64,000 nt of DNA, from the NCBI RefSeq assembly GCF_041154505.1, contig NZ_AP028672.1, forward strand, positions 5,642,165 through 5,706,164, written 5' to 3'. This DNA comes from Acidovorax sp. A79. Its GTDB lineage: Bacteria > Pseudomonadota > Gammaproteobacteria > Burkholderiales > Burkholderiaceae_C. Below the pieces are notes generated by a model. That model saw only the letters and a program-made list of their open reading frames with translations, was not told the DNA's origin and did not search any database. Positions 1-8,398 of this stretch are shown piece after piece. The first letter of the stretch is position 1. Every line of letters begins with the position of its first letter. The position numbers and the translations under genes are program-made.

Positions 1-1621
1 CAAGTGCGATAGTCAGCCCGCCTTCAAGCCGTGCCGGCAGGTACGTCATGTAGTCGAGCTTGCTGTCCGATGTGACACTGTGCGTGGCGATGCCGTTGAT
101 CTTGATGCCCAGCGGTCTTACTGCATGGATATCCGTCTCGCCGACGGAATCGACGATCTCCAGCCCCTTCGTGAAATCAAACCTCGCCGCATCCTGCCGG
201 GAGTGGATGAAATAGTCCTGAGACTGCGGGGTTGCCGGGGCGCAGGAAGGCAACTGGAATGTCCTGTTCGTGGCATCGCGCACCAGCATGGAGCTCAGGC
301 CTGCAATGTCGGCCTGGCATATGCCCCGGCCGGCCAGTGCTGTGCGCAGGTCGTTCAGATATCTGTATGTATATCCCGGGATCTTGAAGCCCGCCTCTTC
401 CAGCTTCGGGAAGAACAAGGGGGCCACCAGGAGGTCGTACTTTCCGCGTTTTTCAAGCTGGCCATAGAAAAGTACGTGCGCCGAAAGGACCAGCACGAAG
501 GCTGCGACAGCCAGGCCGTGAAAGCGCAGGCTGGAGAGCCGCAGCCTGTCGCTTGCGCGTGCCAGCCCGAAAGCAGCCAGCAAGGCAAGCCAGGGGTGTA
601 TGACGTCCAGGTGCCAGAAGGCTCCCTGGCTCAGGAACGCCATGGACACCGCGAACCAGAGCACCGTGGTGGCCCATATCCAGCGAATGGTGCGGTCCGT
701 GCGGCAGGCGGCGATGCTCAGCAGGAGTCCGGCCAGCATCACCGCGAGCAGGATTCCTGTGAGGATTTTCAAGGGTGCTATGGCAGGCGCTATCGCCGCG
801 ATGGTGCTGTAGGGCATCAGGAGGACGTCGTGCCACTTGCCGACATCCAGGAGATTGGTGAGCCACCCCTGGGTCGGTTGCGCTGCGGCTGGATGGGGTG
901 CTGTGGATTGGAGTTTTTCCACGATGCCTGACTTGACGGCCCACAACGCCGTCATGCCGATGATGACGAGCACGGTGGTGATCGTCTTGGGGCTTGAGAG
1001 CACACGAGGGTTCAGCAGCACGTAGGCTGCAAAACCCACGAGCAGCGGTGCGGCAGAGGGATGGATCTGCACCAGCAGGAATGCAACGAGGGGAAGTGCC
1101 AGCCAGTCGTGGCGGCGATGTTGCACGAGCTGGATGAACAGACCCAGAACCACGTTGCTGAGTGTCATGACCAGGGCTGGATTCCAGGCGCTGTGGGTAT
1201 ACAGCGATGAAAAGACCGGGAATGCCAGCACGGCGTAGGCAAGCGCACACCGCGGGCCGAAACAGGCGCTGATGTTCCTCCACAGGTACCACACCGACAA
1301 CGCGAAGAGGATGCCGAAGGCGATGAATACGGAAACTTCGCTGTCCCGGATCAGCAGGGGGGCCGCGAGCAGATAGTAAAACCCGGGGGGCAGGCTCAGG
1401 CGTTCTCCAAAAAGTGGAGGGCCGCGCAAGGGCCATTCGCCGTTGTGGATCAGCTTCCGTGCAATTTCCATGTCCCTGATCTGATCCGGGCCGTGGAACG
1501 TGATGTCGTAAAAATAGATCTGGATCGCGCCCAGCAGCGCAATGAAGAGCAGTGCGATCCAATGACTCGGCGATCTGTCGGCAGATGGAGGGGGTGCTGT
1601 CGGCATGTCTTCTGTTTCCAT
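1..1621 (-). CDS. Polytopic membrane glycosyltransferase, GT-C type (partial, 3' end off the window)
   Basis: An open frame starts at an ATG at 1621 and runs off the left edge, giving at least 540 residues. I translated it by hand: after a short N-terminus come about eleven or twelve hydrophobic segments over the first ~400 residues, then ~150 residues of soluble C-terminal sequence. The first large loop, following the first membrane segment, holds HGPDQIRD. This resembles the acidic catalytic loop of GT-C enzymes that use lipid-linked sugars (Dol-P-Man/ArnT-like families). The gene lies downstream of GtrA- and GtrB-like genes on the same strand. In known gtr cassettes this third position is the serotype-specific transferase that adds the sugar to O-antigen in the periplasm. 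That role is inferred; the sugar and acceptor cannot be told. The frame is less GC-rich than the core genes to its right. Confidence 0.75.
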   Translation of the reverse strand, partial: METEDMPTAPPPSADRSPSHWIALLFIALLGAIQIYFYDITFHGPDQIRDMEIARKLIHNGEWPLRGPPLFGERLSLPPGFYYLLAAPLLIRDSEVSVFIAFGILFALSVWYLWRNISACFGPRCALAYAVLAFPVFSSLYTHSAWNPALVMTLSNVVLGLFIQLVQHRRHDWLALPLVAFLLVQIHPSAAPLLVGFAAYVLLNPRVLSSPKTITTVLVIIGMTALWAVKSGIVEKLQSTAPHPAAAQPTQGWLTNLLDVGKWHDVLLMPYSTIAAIAPAIAPLKILTGILLAVMLAGLLLSIAACRTDRTIRWIWATTVLWFAVSMAFLSQGAFWHLDVIHPWLALLAAFGLARASDRLRLSSLRFHGLAVAAFVLVLSAHVLFYGQLEKRGKYDLLVAPLFFPKLEEAGFKIPGYTYRYLNDLRTALAGRGICQADIAGLSSMLVRDATNRTFQLPSCAPATPQSQDYFIHSRQDAARFDFTKGLEIVDSVGETDIHAVRPLGIKINGIATHSVTSDSKLDYMTYLPARLEGGLTIAL

Positions 1622-1659
1622 GTGGATGTTCTTGGCAGACAGCTATCTGCCGTGTGGCA

Positions 1660-2052
1660 TCAACGGGACGGGGCTTTCTGGGTGAAGGTCCAGGCGTTGT
1701 TCAGAACAAAATTGTTGAGTGCGACGGCGCCCACGGCGAAGAAGGCTCCCCATCCGTACCACAGGCCCAAATAGTCCGTGAACAGCTTGATGATGAGGAT
1801 ATTCAGGCCCAGTCCGATCACCGAGACGATGCAGTACTTGACGAGCGATGCCCAATAGCTTCCGGTGAAGCCGAACGTCCATATCCTGTTCATTGCGTAG
1901 GAGATCAGCAGCGCCACCAGAAACCCGGCGGTGGTGGCGACGACAGGGCCCGCGAAATCGAATTCCACCAGGAGGAAGAGCGTGGACATGTGCGACACCG
2001 CCCCGATAACGCCCACGACGCCGTAGCGAAGGAGCTTTGATAGCTTTGGCAT
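1660..2052 (-). CDS. gtrA: GtrA-family membrane protein (putative sugar-lipid flippase)
   Basis: A 130-residue protein starting MPKLSKLLRYGVVG with four hydrophobic segments, the size and pattern of the GtrA family. The conserved family features seen are the N-terminal RYGVVGVIG and the NRIWTFGF and LNNAWTF segments. GtrA proteins are thought to flip bactoprenol-linked sugar across the inner membrane. The frame stays open to 2184, but the extra N-terminal residues are polar and unlike the family, so I choose the start at 2052. It sits between a GtrB-like gene upstream and a GT-C gene downstream, 38 bases before the latter's start, so the three probably form one transcript. The symbol is by family only. 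Confidence 0.85.
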   Translation of the reverse strand: MPKLSKLLRYGVVGVIGAVSHMSTLFLLVEFDFAGPVVATTAGFLVALLISYAMNRIWTFGFTGSYWASLVKYCIVSVIGLGLNILIIKLFTDYLGLWYGWGAFFAVGAVALNNFVLNNAWTFTQKAPSR

Positions 2053-2220
2053 GGCAGTGGCGGGTATCCGTAATTGTGAGGTGTGGGCTTGCGGCAGGCG
2101 GTGGCTGAAGGGCTGTTGCCACAAAGGTTTGTTTTCACCGGCCGTCTGCTGGCATGCCATGGATGGTGTTCCCGTGCCAGGCACGGTGGCGCCGCCCTGG
2201 CGGCACCGGTGCGTATCGGG

Positions 2221-3168
2221 TCAAGGCCCGTCCTTGGGCAGTTCCGTGGAAACGATGTATCGCGGGCGGTACTTCACTTCGTCATAGATGCGTGCCAGGT
2301 ATTCGCCAATGATTCCCAGGCCCATCATCAGAAAACTGCCGATGATCAGCAGCAGCAGTATGACCGTGGTGAATCCGTCAACCGCCATTCCACTCAATTT
2401 CATGTAAACGGTGTGCATGCCCAGGAGCACAGAGAAACACAGAAATACCGCGCCGAAAATCGTGATCAGGTGCAGGGGGAAGGAGCTAAAACTGGTGACT
2501 GCCACGGCCGCAAGGCGGATCAATCCGAAGACGGACCAGCCGGAGTCTCCAGCGACCCGCGGTTCCACTTCGAAGGGAATCTGGATCGAGCGGAAGCCCA
2601 TCCAGCTCACCATGCCCCTGAAGAAAACGTTGCGCTCCTTCATGGTGAGATAGGCGTCGACAACTCGCCGGTCCAGCAGTTTGTAGTCTGAGGCACCCTT
2701 GAGGTCGTGGCCCGAGAACACCCTCAATATGAAGTAGAAGAGCTTGGCGCGTGCCGCAGACAGACGGGTTTCGTCGCCCCTGTTCGATTTGACGGCTTCC
2801 ACGATGTCGACCGTGCCGCTGCGCCATGTTTCGATCATCTGGGGCAGCAGGGAAGGGGGGTGCTGCATGTCTCCATCCATGATGACAACCGCCTTGCCCC
2901 TGGCGGCTTCCATTCCCGCGGAGACCGCGGCCTCCTTTCCAAAGTTGCGGCTCAGCTTCAGCGCCCTCAACTGCGGAATTTTCTGGGAGATGGCGCTGAG
3001 CTGGCCCCAGGTGTCATCGCGAGACCCGTCATCCACCACCACGATTTCCCAGGAAGATGCTGTCGCGCTGAGGAATCTATCCACTTCGTGCAGCGTGACG
3101 TGGATTCCCTTTTCTTCGCAGTAGACCGGGATGACGACGGAAATCTCTGGGTGCATAAACGTTCTCAT
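2221..3168 (-). CDS. gtrB: GtrB-like bactoprenol sugar transferase (GT2 family, DPM1-like)
   Basis: A 315-residue GT2 glycosyltransferase. The N-terminal domain opens with ISVVIPVYCEEKGI and carries VDDGSRDDT and MDGDMQHPP, the nucleotide-sugar and metal-binding DxD region of the DPM1/GtrB/ArnC branch. Two hydrophobic segments near residues 230-260 and 268-300 anchor it in the inner membrane, as in GtrB. The family moves a sugar from a nucleotide donor to undecaprenyl phosphate on the cytoplasmic face. It is the first gene of the minus-strand cassette; gtrA follows after about 170 bases. The start at 3168 could instead be the ATG at 3156, which gives the more family-like MHPEISVVIPV. Sugar specificity is not readable. 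Confidence 0.85.
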   Translation of the reverse strand: MRTFMHPEISVVIPVYCEEKGIHVTLHEVDRFLSATASSWEIVVVDDGSRDDTWGQLSAISQKIPQLRALKLSRNFGKEAAVSAGMEAARGKAVVIMDGDMQHPPSLLPQMIETWRSGTVDIVEAVKSNRGDETRLSAARAKLFYFILRVFSGHDLKGASDYKLLDRRVVDAYLTMKERNVFFRGMVSWMGFRSIQIPFEVEPRVAGDSGWSVFGLIRLAAVAVTSFSSFPLHLITIFGAVFLCFSVLLGMHTVYMKLSGMAVDGFTTVILLLLIIGSFLMMGLGIIGEYLARIYDEVKYRPRYIVSTELPKDGP

Positions 3169-3561
3169 AAGCCAATGGGCCCGTGGCGGCTGGTCTGCAG
3201 GGCGGGCGTGCGTTGCACGGGCTGAGCGCGCGGTCGTGTCCTGGCAAGAGCACTGGCGGCCCTTGCAGGCAAGTCAAGTCACGCGCCAATACACACGGGG
3301 CATCTTCGCCAGGCATCTGGGCGTGGTATCGCTGTCGTTTCGAGTGCTGCCTGCGCTCGCGCGCATTACTGTCTCACATTTTGGCGAGCCGCCAGGCATC
3401 ACGCGGTGTTTGCGAGAGCGGTGGCGTGTGTTTGCAACGCAACTGTGTGGCGCAAAAACCATTGAACCCCGGGTAAACGCCGGCACAAATGGAGGATCCA
3501 GGGCGGCAGGGGTAAAATGAAGGCAAATTCACTGCACAAGAGCGAGAAAGGCAATCTGGTT
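3169..3561. other. Intergenic region between gtrB-like gene and thrS leader
   Basis: Divergent control region of about 390 bases in which I find no credible gene. A TAAAAT at 3513-3518 is a possible -10 element for thrS, placing a transcript start near 3525, but no good -35 partner is evident. Confidence 0.4.
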
Positions 3562-3603
3562 ATGACACCGCGAACTACATCGGAGATGTTGACCGGCCGT
3601 TGA
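3562..3603 (+). CDS. Threonine-rich leader peptide of thrS
   Basis: A 13-codon frame, ATG at 3562 to TGA at 3601-3603, encodes MTPRTTSEMLTGR. Four of the thirteen codons are threonine (2, 5, 6 and 11), two of them adjacent. A purine-rich GAGAAAGG at 3544-3551 lies about ten bases before the ATG and could be its ribosome binding site. The frame ends 131 bases before thrS and immediately precedes alternative pairing segments and a terminator, the classic layout of an attenuation leader peptide. A ribosome stalled for lack of charged tRNA-Thr at codons 5-6 would cover 3569-3575. Function is inferred from this layout. Such leaders are well known for thrABC and, with phenylalanine, for pheST in enterobacteria. 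I do not know a described one for thrS in this group. Confidence 0.7.
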   Translation: MTPRTTSEMLTGR

Positions 3604-3680
3604 GGCTGGCTGTTCGCGCCTGCACGAGATTGCACACCTCCTCCAGAAAGCGCGGACCCGTTCCGCGCTTTTTTGTTTTT
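3569..3680 (+). promoter_or_regulatory. Candidate thrS transcription attenuator
   Basis: Four segments can pair alternatively. Segment 1 (3569-3575, CGCGAAC, inside the leader peptide) is the perfect complement of segment 2 (3612-3618, GTTCGCG). Segment 2 (3612-3619) also pairs over eight positions, one of them G-U, with segment 3 (3650-3657, GCGCGGAC). Segment 3 is the left arm of a perfect 9-bp terminator (3648-3656 with 3662-3670, loop 3657-3661) followed by a T-rich tract to 3680. A small hairpin, 3593-3598 with 3604-3609, lies inside the 1:2 structure. Stalling at the Thr codons would hide segment 1, allow 2:3 and prevent termination. Pairing was read by eye and no energies were computed. 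Confidence 0.65.
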
Positions 3681-3734
3681 GGGCCTGGCGCGTGCCCGCA
3701 CCCATTGCACTGATCGAAAAGAAAGAGTTATCCC

Positions 3735-5654
3735 ATGATTCACATCACGCTTCCCGACGGCTCGCAGCGCGAATTCCCGGGTCCGGTCACGGTGGCCGAA
3801 GTGGCCGCATCCATTGGTTCGGGCCTGGCCAAAGCCGCCCTGGCCGGCAAGATTGGCGACAAGGTGGTGGACACCAGCTACCAGATCACGGCCGACAGCC
3901 CGCTGGCGATCGTGACGGCCAAGGATGCCGATGGGCTGGAAGTCATCCGCCACTCCACGGCCCACTTGCTGGCCTATGCCGTCAAGGAATTGTTCCCCGA
4001 GGCGCAGGTGACCATCGGCCCGGTGATCGAAAACGGCTTCTTCTACGACTTCTCGTACAAGCGTCCTTTCACGCCTGAAGACCTGGTGGCCATCGAAAAG
4101 CGCATGGCCGAGTTGGCCGCCAAGGACGAGCCGGTGGTGCGGCGCGTGCTGCCGCGCGACGAAGCCGTGGCCTACTTCAAGGGCCTGGGTGAGCACTACA
4201 AGGCCGAGATCATTGCCAGCATCCCCAGCAATGAAGATGTGAGCCTGTACCGCGAAGGCAATTTCGAAGACCTGTGCCGTGGCCCCCACGTGCCCAGCAC
4301 GGGCAAGCTCAAGTTCTTCAAGCTCATGAAGGTGGCGGGCGCCTACTGGCGCGGCGACCACCGCAACGAGATGCTGCAGCGCATCTATGGCACGGCTTGG
4401 ACCTCCAAGGAGGAGCTGCAGCAATACCTCACGATGCTGGAAGAGGCCGAGAAGCGCGACCACCGCAAGCTTGGCCGCGAACTGGACCTGTTCCACATGG
4501 ACGAGCATTCGCCGGGCACGGTGTTCTGGCACCCCAAGGGCTGGGCGCTGTGGCAGGAGGTGGAGCAGTACATGCGCCGCGTGTACCGCAACAACGGCTA
4601 CCAGGAGGTCAAGGGGCCGCAGATCCTGGACAAGAGCCTGTGGGAGAAAACGGGCCACTGGGACAAGTACCGCGACAACATGTTCACCACCGAATCGGAA
4701 AAGCGCGAGTACGCGCTCAAGCCGATGAACTGCCCCGGCCACATCCTGATCTACAAGCAGGGCATCAAGAGCTACCGCGACCTGCCGCTGCGCTACGGCG
4801 AGTTCGGTGCCTGCCACCGCAACGAGCCCACGGGCGGCCTGCACGGCATCATGCGCGTGCGCGGCTTCACGCAGGACGACGGCCACATCTTCTGCACCGA
4901 AGAACAGGTGCTGGAAGAGTGCGCCAACTACACGGCGCTGGTGCAGAAGGTCTACAAGGACTTCGGCTTCACCGACATCATCTACAAGGTGGCCACGCGG
5001 CCCGAGGCGCGCATCGGTACCGATGAATCGTGGGACCGCGCTGAGAAGGCACTGATGGATGGTCTGCGCCATTCGGGCTGCGAGTTCGAGATCGCCGAAG
5101 GCGAGGGTGCCTTCTACGGGCCCAAGATCGAGTACACGCTCAAGGACGCGCTGGGCCGGCAATGGCAGTGCGGCACGATGCAGATCGACCCCAACCTGCC
5201 CGAGCGCCTGGATGCGGAATACGTGGCCGAAGACGGCAGCCGCAAGCGCCCGTTGATGCTGCACCGCGCCACGGTAGGCAGCATGGAGCGCTTCATCGGA
5301 ATGCTGATCGAGCACTATGCGGGCGCATTCCCGGTGTGGCTTGCGCCCGTGCAGGTTTCGGTGCTCAACATCACCGATGCGCAGGCCGATTACTGTCGCG
5401 AAATTGCTGCAAAGCTGCAAAAAGCGCTGCCGAATCAAGACCTTAGGGTGGCGGTCGATCTGCGCAATGAGAAGATTACGTATAAAATACGTGAGCATTC
5501 GTTGCAAAAGCTGCCATACATCCTCGTCGCGGGCGACAAGGAAAAGGCCGCAGGCGCCGTTGCAGTACGCGGCCGGGGCAATCGTGACCTCGGAGTGATG
5601 TCCATCGAAGCGTTCGCTGAGCTGATCGCCCAGGACATCGCCACCAAAGCCTGA
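3735..5654 (+). CDS. thrS: Threonyl-tRNA synthetase
   Basis: A 639-residue class II synthetase charging tRNA-Thr, close to the 642 of E. coli. It has an N-terminal TGS domain (about 1-62), the editing domain with HSTAHLL, the catalytic core with MNCPGH near residue 331 (zinc-ligand cysteine 333), [10 protein letters not shown] and LHRATVG (the other zinc-site histidines), and a C-terminal anticodon-binding domain ending near 639. The start at 3735 follows a modest AAAGAG ribosome site. It is first in the thrS-infC-rpmI-rplT-pheS-pheT-ihfA order conserved in proteobacteria. In E. coli ThrRS represses its own translation through a tRNA-like operator. Here the leader instead shows a transcription-attenuator layout with a Thr-rich peptide, so control may have switched mechanism. 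Confidence 0.97.
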   Translation: MIHITLPDGSQREFPGPVTVAEVAASIGSGLAKAALAGKIGDKVVDTSYQITADSPLAIVTAKDADGLEVIRHSTAHLLAYAVKELFPEAQVTIGPVIENGFFYDFSYKRPFTPEDLVAIEKRMAELAAKDEPVVRRVLPRDEAVAYFKGLGEHYKAEIIASIPSNEDVSLYREGNFEDLCRGPHVPSTGKLKFFKLMKVAGAYWRGDHRNEMLQRIYGTAWTSKEELQQYLTMLEEAEKRDHRKLGRELDLFHMDEHSPGTVFWHPKGWALWQEVEQYMRRVYRNNGYQEVKGPQILDKSLWEKTGHWDKYRDNMFTTESEKREYALKPMNCPGHILIYKQGIKSYRDLPLRYGEFGACHRNEPTGGLHGIMRVRGFTQDDGHIFCTEEQVLEECANYTALVQKVYKDFGFTDIIYKVATRPEARIGTDESWDRAEKALMDGLRHSGCEFEIAEGEGAFYGPKIEYTLKDALGRQWQCGTMQIDPNLPERLDAEYVAEDGSRKRPLMLHRATVGSMERFIGMLIEHYAGAFPVWLAPVQVSVLNITDAQADYCREIAAKLQKALPNQDLRVAVDLRNEKITYKIREHSLQKLPYILVAGDKEKAAGAVAVRGRGNRDLGVMSIEAFAELIAQDIATKA

Positions 5655-5740
5655 GTTTGATTCAAAACGTGCTTTGTCGCATGCCAGCTGTGCGGTTGTA
5701 GCTACATTTTTTGTAGTATTTTGATTGAAGGAAGATAGCC

Positions 5741-6343
5741 ATCGCTACTGAATTTCGTGATCGTCGCCACCGTGAAGAGCGCAAGCACCGCCTGAACCGT
5801 GAAATCATGGCCCCGGAAGTCCGTCTGTCCGGGCCAGAGAATGAGCCTTTGGGCGTGGTCAGCCTCATGGAAGCCCTGCGCATGGCAGGCGAGCTGGATG
5901 TGGATCTGGTGGAAATCGCTGCCACAGCGAACCCACCGGTGTGCCGCCTGATGGACTACGGCAAGTTCAAGTACCAGGAGCAAAAGCGCGCTGCGGAGGC
6001 GAAGGCCAAGCAGACGGTGATCGAGATCAAGGAAGTCAAATTCCGTCCGGGCACGGACGATGGCGACTACAACATCAAGATGCGCAACATCCGCCGCTTC
6101 CTGGCCGATGGTGACAAGTGCAAGATCACGCTGCGTTTCCGCGGCCGTGAAATCACCCACCAGGAACTGGGTCTGGCGCTGCTCAACCGCATTCGCGATG
6201 AGCTGGCCGATTCCATCATCATCGAGCAGTTTCCCAAGCTGGAAGGCCGCCAGATGATCATGATGATCGCGCCGGGCAAGAAGAAGCCTGCTGCAGCCAA
6301 GCCGGCAGCCGCTGAAAGCACGCCTTCGGGCAGTGCGGCCTGA
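5741..6343 (+). CDS. infC: Translation initiation factor IF-3, AUC start codon
   Basis: IF-3 binds the 30S subunit and checks initiator tRNA and start codon. The first in-frame ATG is at 5807, but homology runs upstream through [21 protein letters not shown], a typical betaproteobacterial N-terminus. That segment starts at an ATC codon (5741) preceded by GAAGGAAG at 5727-5734. Read from there the protein is 200 residues. Rare AUU/AUC/AUA starts are the known device by which IF-3 represses its own synthesis, so this start is very likely real and autoregulatory. The rest has the IF-3 N domain (about 20-90) and C domain with [10 protein letters not shown], plus an Ala/Pro/Lys-rich tail of about 20 residues. 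It lies 86 bases after thrS. Confidence 0.93.
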   Translation: MATEFRDRRHREERKHRLNREIMAPEVRLSGPENEPLGVVSLMEALRMAGELDVDLVEIAATANPPVCRLMDYGKFKYQEQKRAAEAKAKQTVIEIKEVKFRPGTDDGDYNIKMRNIRRFLADGDKCKITLRFRGREITHQELGLALLNRIRDELADSIIIEQFPKLEGRQMIMMIAPGKKKPAAAKPAAAESTPSGSAA

Positions 6344-6395
6344 GCGGCCCGCGCAGAAGAGACAGAGATTTGCCAGGGGTGGCCCGCAAGGGACA

Positions 6396-6496
6396 CTATC
6401 CGGCGATAGGCAGTGCGAAGGCACTGCCGCACAGCCGGTGAATACCGGCTGAAAAAGTGGCTCGGGGCCAACAAGTTTGCAGATCGGTTTGCAAAC
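6396..6496 (+). promoter_or_regulatory. Three-hairpin array before rpmI (candidate L20 operator)
   Basis: The infC-rpmI gap holds three strong inverted repeats: 6409-6416 with 6421-6428 (8 bp, loop GAAG), 6432-6439 with 6444-6451 (8 bp, loop GAAT), and 6475-6481 with 6490-6496 (7 bp, 8-base loop). A weaker CTATC/GATAG pair at 6396-6409 overlaps the first. None is followed by a long T run, so these are not plain terminators. In E. coli L20 represses rpmI-rplT through a structured RNA in this same gap. A similar role here is inferred from position only. Confidence 0.5.
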
Positions 6497-6528
6497 GCCT
6501 CACGAGCACAACGAAAAGGAGCATTCAC

Positions 6529-6732
6529 ATGCCCAAAATGAAGACCAAGAGCAGCGCGAAAAAACGTTTCCGCGTTCGTCCCGGTGGCACCGTCAAGCGC
6601 GGTCAAGCCTTCAAGCGTCACATCTTGACCAAGAAGACCACCAAGAACAAGCGCCACCTGCGTGGTGCAGTTGCTGTGCATGAGACCAACATGGGCTCTA
6701 TCGCACAAATGCTGCCCGGTGCTGGCCTTTAA
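6529..6732 (+). CDS. rpmI: 50S ribosomal protein L35
   Basis: A 67-residue basic protein starting [14 protein letters not shown], the hallmark L35 N-terminus, with the conserved [18 protein letters not shown] segment. The start at 6529 has an AGGAG ribosome site about eight bases upstream; the longer frame from 6457 adds non-homologous residues. L35 is a component of the large ribosomal subunit. It lies between infC and rplT, 24 bases before rplT, so the two are surely cotranscribed and probably coregulated by L20. Confidence 0.97.
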   Translation: MPKMKTKSSAKKRFRVRPGGTVKRGQAFKRHILTKKTTKNKRHLRGAVAVHETNMGSIAQMLPGAGL

Positions 6733-6756
6733 TAACGACGAACAAGGAGTACTCAC

Positions 6757-7116
6757 ATGCCTCGCGTCAAACGTGGTGTAACGGCCCGTGCCCGTCACAA
6801 GAAAGTTCTCGCCCTCGCCAAGGGCTTCCGTGGTCGCCGCGGTAACGTCTTCCGCATCGCCAAACAGGCGGTAATGAAGGCTGGGCAATATGCCTACCGT
6901 GACCGCCGCACCAAGAAGCGCGTGTTCCGCCAGCTGTGGATCGCCCGTATCAACGCCGCTGCCCGTGAACTGGGCCTGACCTACAGCCAGTTCGCCAACG
7001 GCCTGAAGAAGGCATCCATCGAGATCGACCGCAAGATGCTGGCCGACCTCGCAGTGCACGACAAGGCTGCCTTTGGCAGCATCGTGGAGCAAGTCAAGGC
7101 TAAGCTGGCTGCTTGA
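6757..7116 (+). CDS. rplT: 50S ribosomal protein L20
   Basis: A 119-residue basic protein beginning [18 protein letters not shown], the standard L20 start, with [17 protein letters not shown] and the [12 protein letters not shown] segment of the family. L20 binds 23S rRNA early in 50S assembly and in E. coli represses its own operon by binding the rpmI leader. An AAGGAGT ribosome site precedes the ATG. Length matches the usual 117-119 residues. It follows rpmI closely and is separated from pheS by about 100 bases that hold a strong inverted repeat. Confidence 0.97.
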   Translation: MPRVKRGVTARARHKKVLALAKGFRGRRGNVFRIAKQAVMKAGQYAYRDRRTKKRVFRQLWIARINAAARELGLTYSQFANGLKKASIEIDRKMLADLAVHDKAAFGSIVEQVKAKLAA

Positions 7117-7130
7117 GTTCACGATGGGTG

Positions 7131-7200
7131 GCTATCTTTTTGATAGCTGCTTGCGCAATAACAGCAAGGGCTAGGGCTTGAAAAGGCGCTAGCCCTTGTT
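7131..7200 (+). repeat. Dispersed palindromic repeat copy with terminator-like stem, before pheS
   Basis: GCTATC (7131-7136) and GATAGC (7142-7147) flank five Ts, followed by a perfect 10-bp inverted repeat, 7165-7174 with 7189-7198, then TTCATTTTC. The ATAGCTGCTTGCGC core is shared with copies near 26920, 49591 and 58107, so this is a member of the short dispersed repeat family. Its second stem could slow or end transcription between rplT and pheS. Confidence 0.6.
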
Positions 7201-7217
7201 CATTTTCAAGAGTCGAT

Positions 7218-8270
7218 ATGAACGAGTTGGATTCCCTGGTCGAGAGCGCGACGCAACTGTTTGCCCAAAGCGCCACCCCTGCTGATCTGGAAAACGCCAA
7301 GGCGCAGTTCCTGGGCAAGTCGGGTCGCGTGACCGAGCTCATGAAGGGCATGGCGCAGCTGTCGGTGGATGAGAAGAAGTCCCGCGGCGCCGCCATCAAC
7401 GTCGCCAAGCAGGCCATCGAGGCCGCGCTCACCGCGCGCCGCCAGGCATTGGCCGATGCGGAACTGCAGGTCCAGCTCAAGGCAGAGGCCCTGGACGTGA
7501 GCCTGCCAGGGCGCCAGCGCGGGCAGGGCGGCCTGCACCCCGTGTCGCTCACGCTCGAGCGCATCGAGGGCATCTTCGGCTCCATGGGTTTTGACGTGGC
7601 CCAGGGCCCCGAGATCGAGACCGACTGGTTCAACTTCACCGCACTGAACACGCCGGAAGACCACCCCGCGCGTTCCATGCACGACACCTTCTACGTGGAA
7701 GGCGGCACCCCCGAGGCGCCCAACCTGCTGCGCACGCACACCAGCCCCATGCAGATCCGCCACGCGGTGCAGCATGTGAAGAAGCACCGCGCGCTGCTCG
7801 ACGCCGGACAGCCCATGCCCGAGATCCGCGTCATCGCGCCGGGCCGCACCTACCGCGTGGACAGCGATGCCACGCACTCGCCCATGTTCCACCAGTGCGA
7901 AGGCCTGTGGATTGGTGAGAACGTGAGCTTCAAGGATCTGAAGGTGATCTTCACGGCGTTTTGCCGCACCTTCTTTGAAAGCGACGACCTGGTTCTGCGC
8001 TTTCGCCCGAGTTTTTTTCCTTTCACGGAGCCCAGCGCCGAGATCGACATCCAGTTCCAGACCGGCCCCCTGGCCGGCCGCTGGCTGGAGGTGGCGGGCT
8101 CGGGCCAGGTGCACCCGAACGTGGTGCGCAACATGGGTCTGGACCCCGAAAAATACATCGGCTTTGCCTTCGGCATGGGCCCCGACCGCCTGACCATGCT
8201 GCGCTATGGCGTGAACGACCTGCGCCTGTTTTTTGACGGCGACATCCGTTTTCTGTCGCAGTTCCAGTAA
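7218..8270 (+). CDS. pheS: Phenylalanyl-tRNA synthetase alpha subunit
   Basis: A 350-residue catalytic subunit of the (alpha-beta)2 PheRS that charges tRNA-Phe. An N-terminal coiled-coil region (about 1-90) is followed by the class II core with [13 protein letters not shown] (motif 2 region), [21 protein letters not shown] and [13 protein letters not shown] (motif 3). Length agrees with the usual 327-350. The ATG at 7218 follows GAGTCGATATG; no strong ribosome site is visible. pheT follows after 128 bases. Unlike E. coli there is no phenylalanine-rich leader peptide in the short upstream region. Confidence 0.97.
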   Translation: MNELDSLVESATQLFAQSATPADLENAKAQFLGKSGRVTELMKGMAQLSVDEKKSRGAAINVAKQAIEAALTARRQALADAELQVQLKAEALDVSLPGRQRGQGGLHPVSLTLERIEGIFGSMGFDVAQGPEIETDWFNFTALNTPEDHPARSMHDTFYVEGGTPEAPNLLRTHTSPMQIRHAVQHVKKHRALLDAGQPMPEIRVIAPGRTYRVDSDATHSPMFHQCEGLWIGENVSFKDLKVIFTAFCRTFFESDDLVLRFRPSFFPFTEPSAEIDIQFQTGPLAGRWLEVAGSGQVHPNVVRNMGLDPEKYIGFAFGMGPDRLTMLRYGVNDLRLFFDGDIRFLSQFQ

Positions 8271-8398
8271 CCAGCAGGGCCGGACGGCTGCCATTCGGGC
8301 AGCCCGGCGGTCCGCCCAGCCGTTTTCACCCTGGCGCATGTGTCCTGAGAGGCCGCGCAGGGTAGTTTCCGTATACGACCCCGTACAAGAGTTCGACT

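Noticed and set aside
453..1562. A 369-codon minus-strand frame starting at 1562
   Set aside because: Its translation is Arg/Pro/His-rich and non-membrane-like. The overlapping frame starting at 1621 encodes a clear polytopic membrane protein and runs off the window edge.
7123..7173. A short frame upstream of pheS as a possible Phe leader peptide like E. coli pheM
   Set aside because: It has only one Phe codon and coincides with a dispersed repeat, so it lacks the codon signature of an attenuator peptide.
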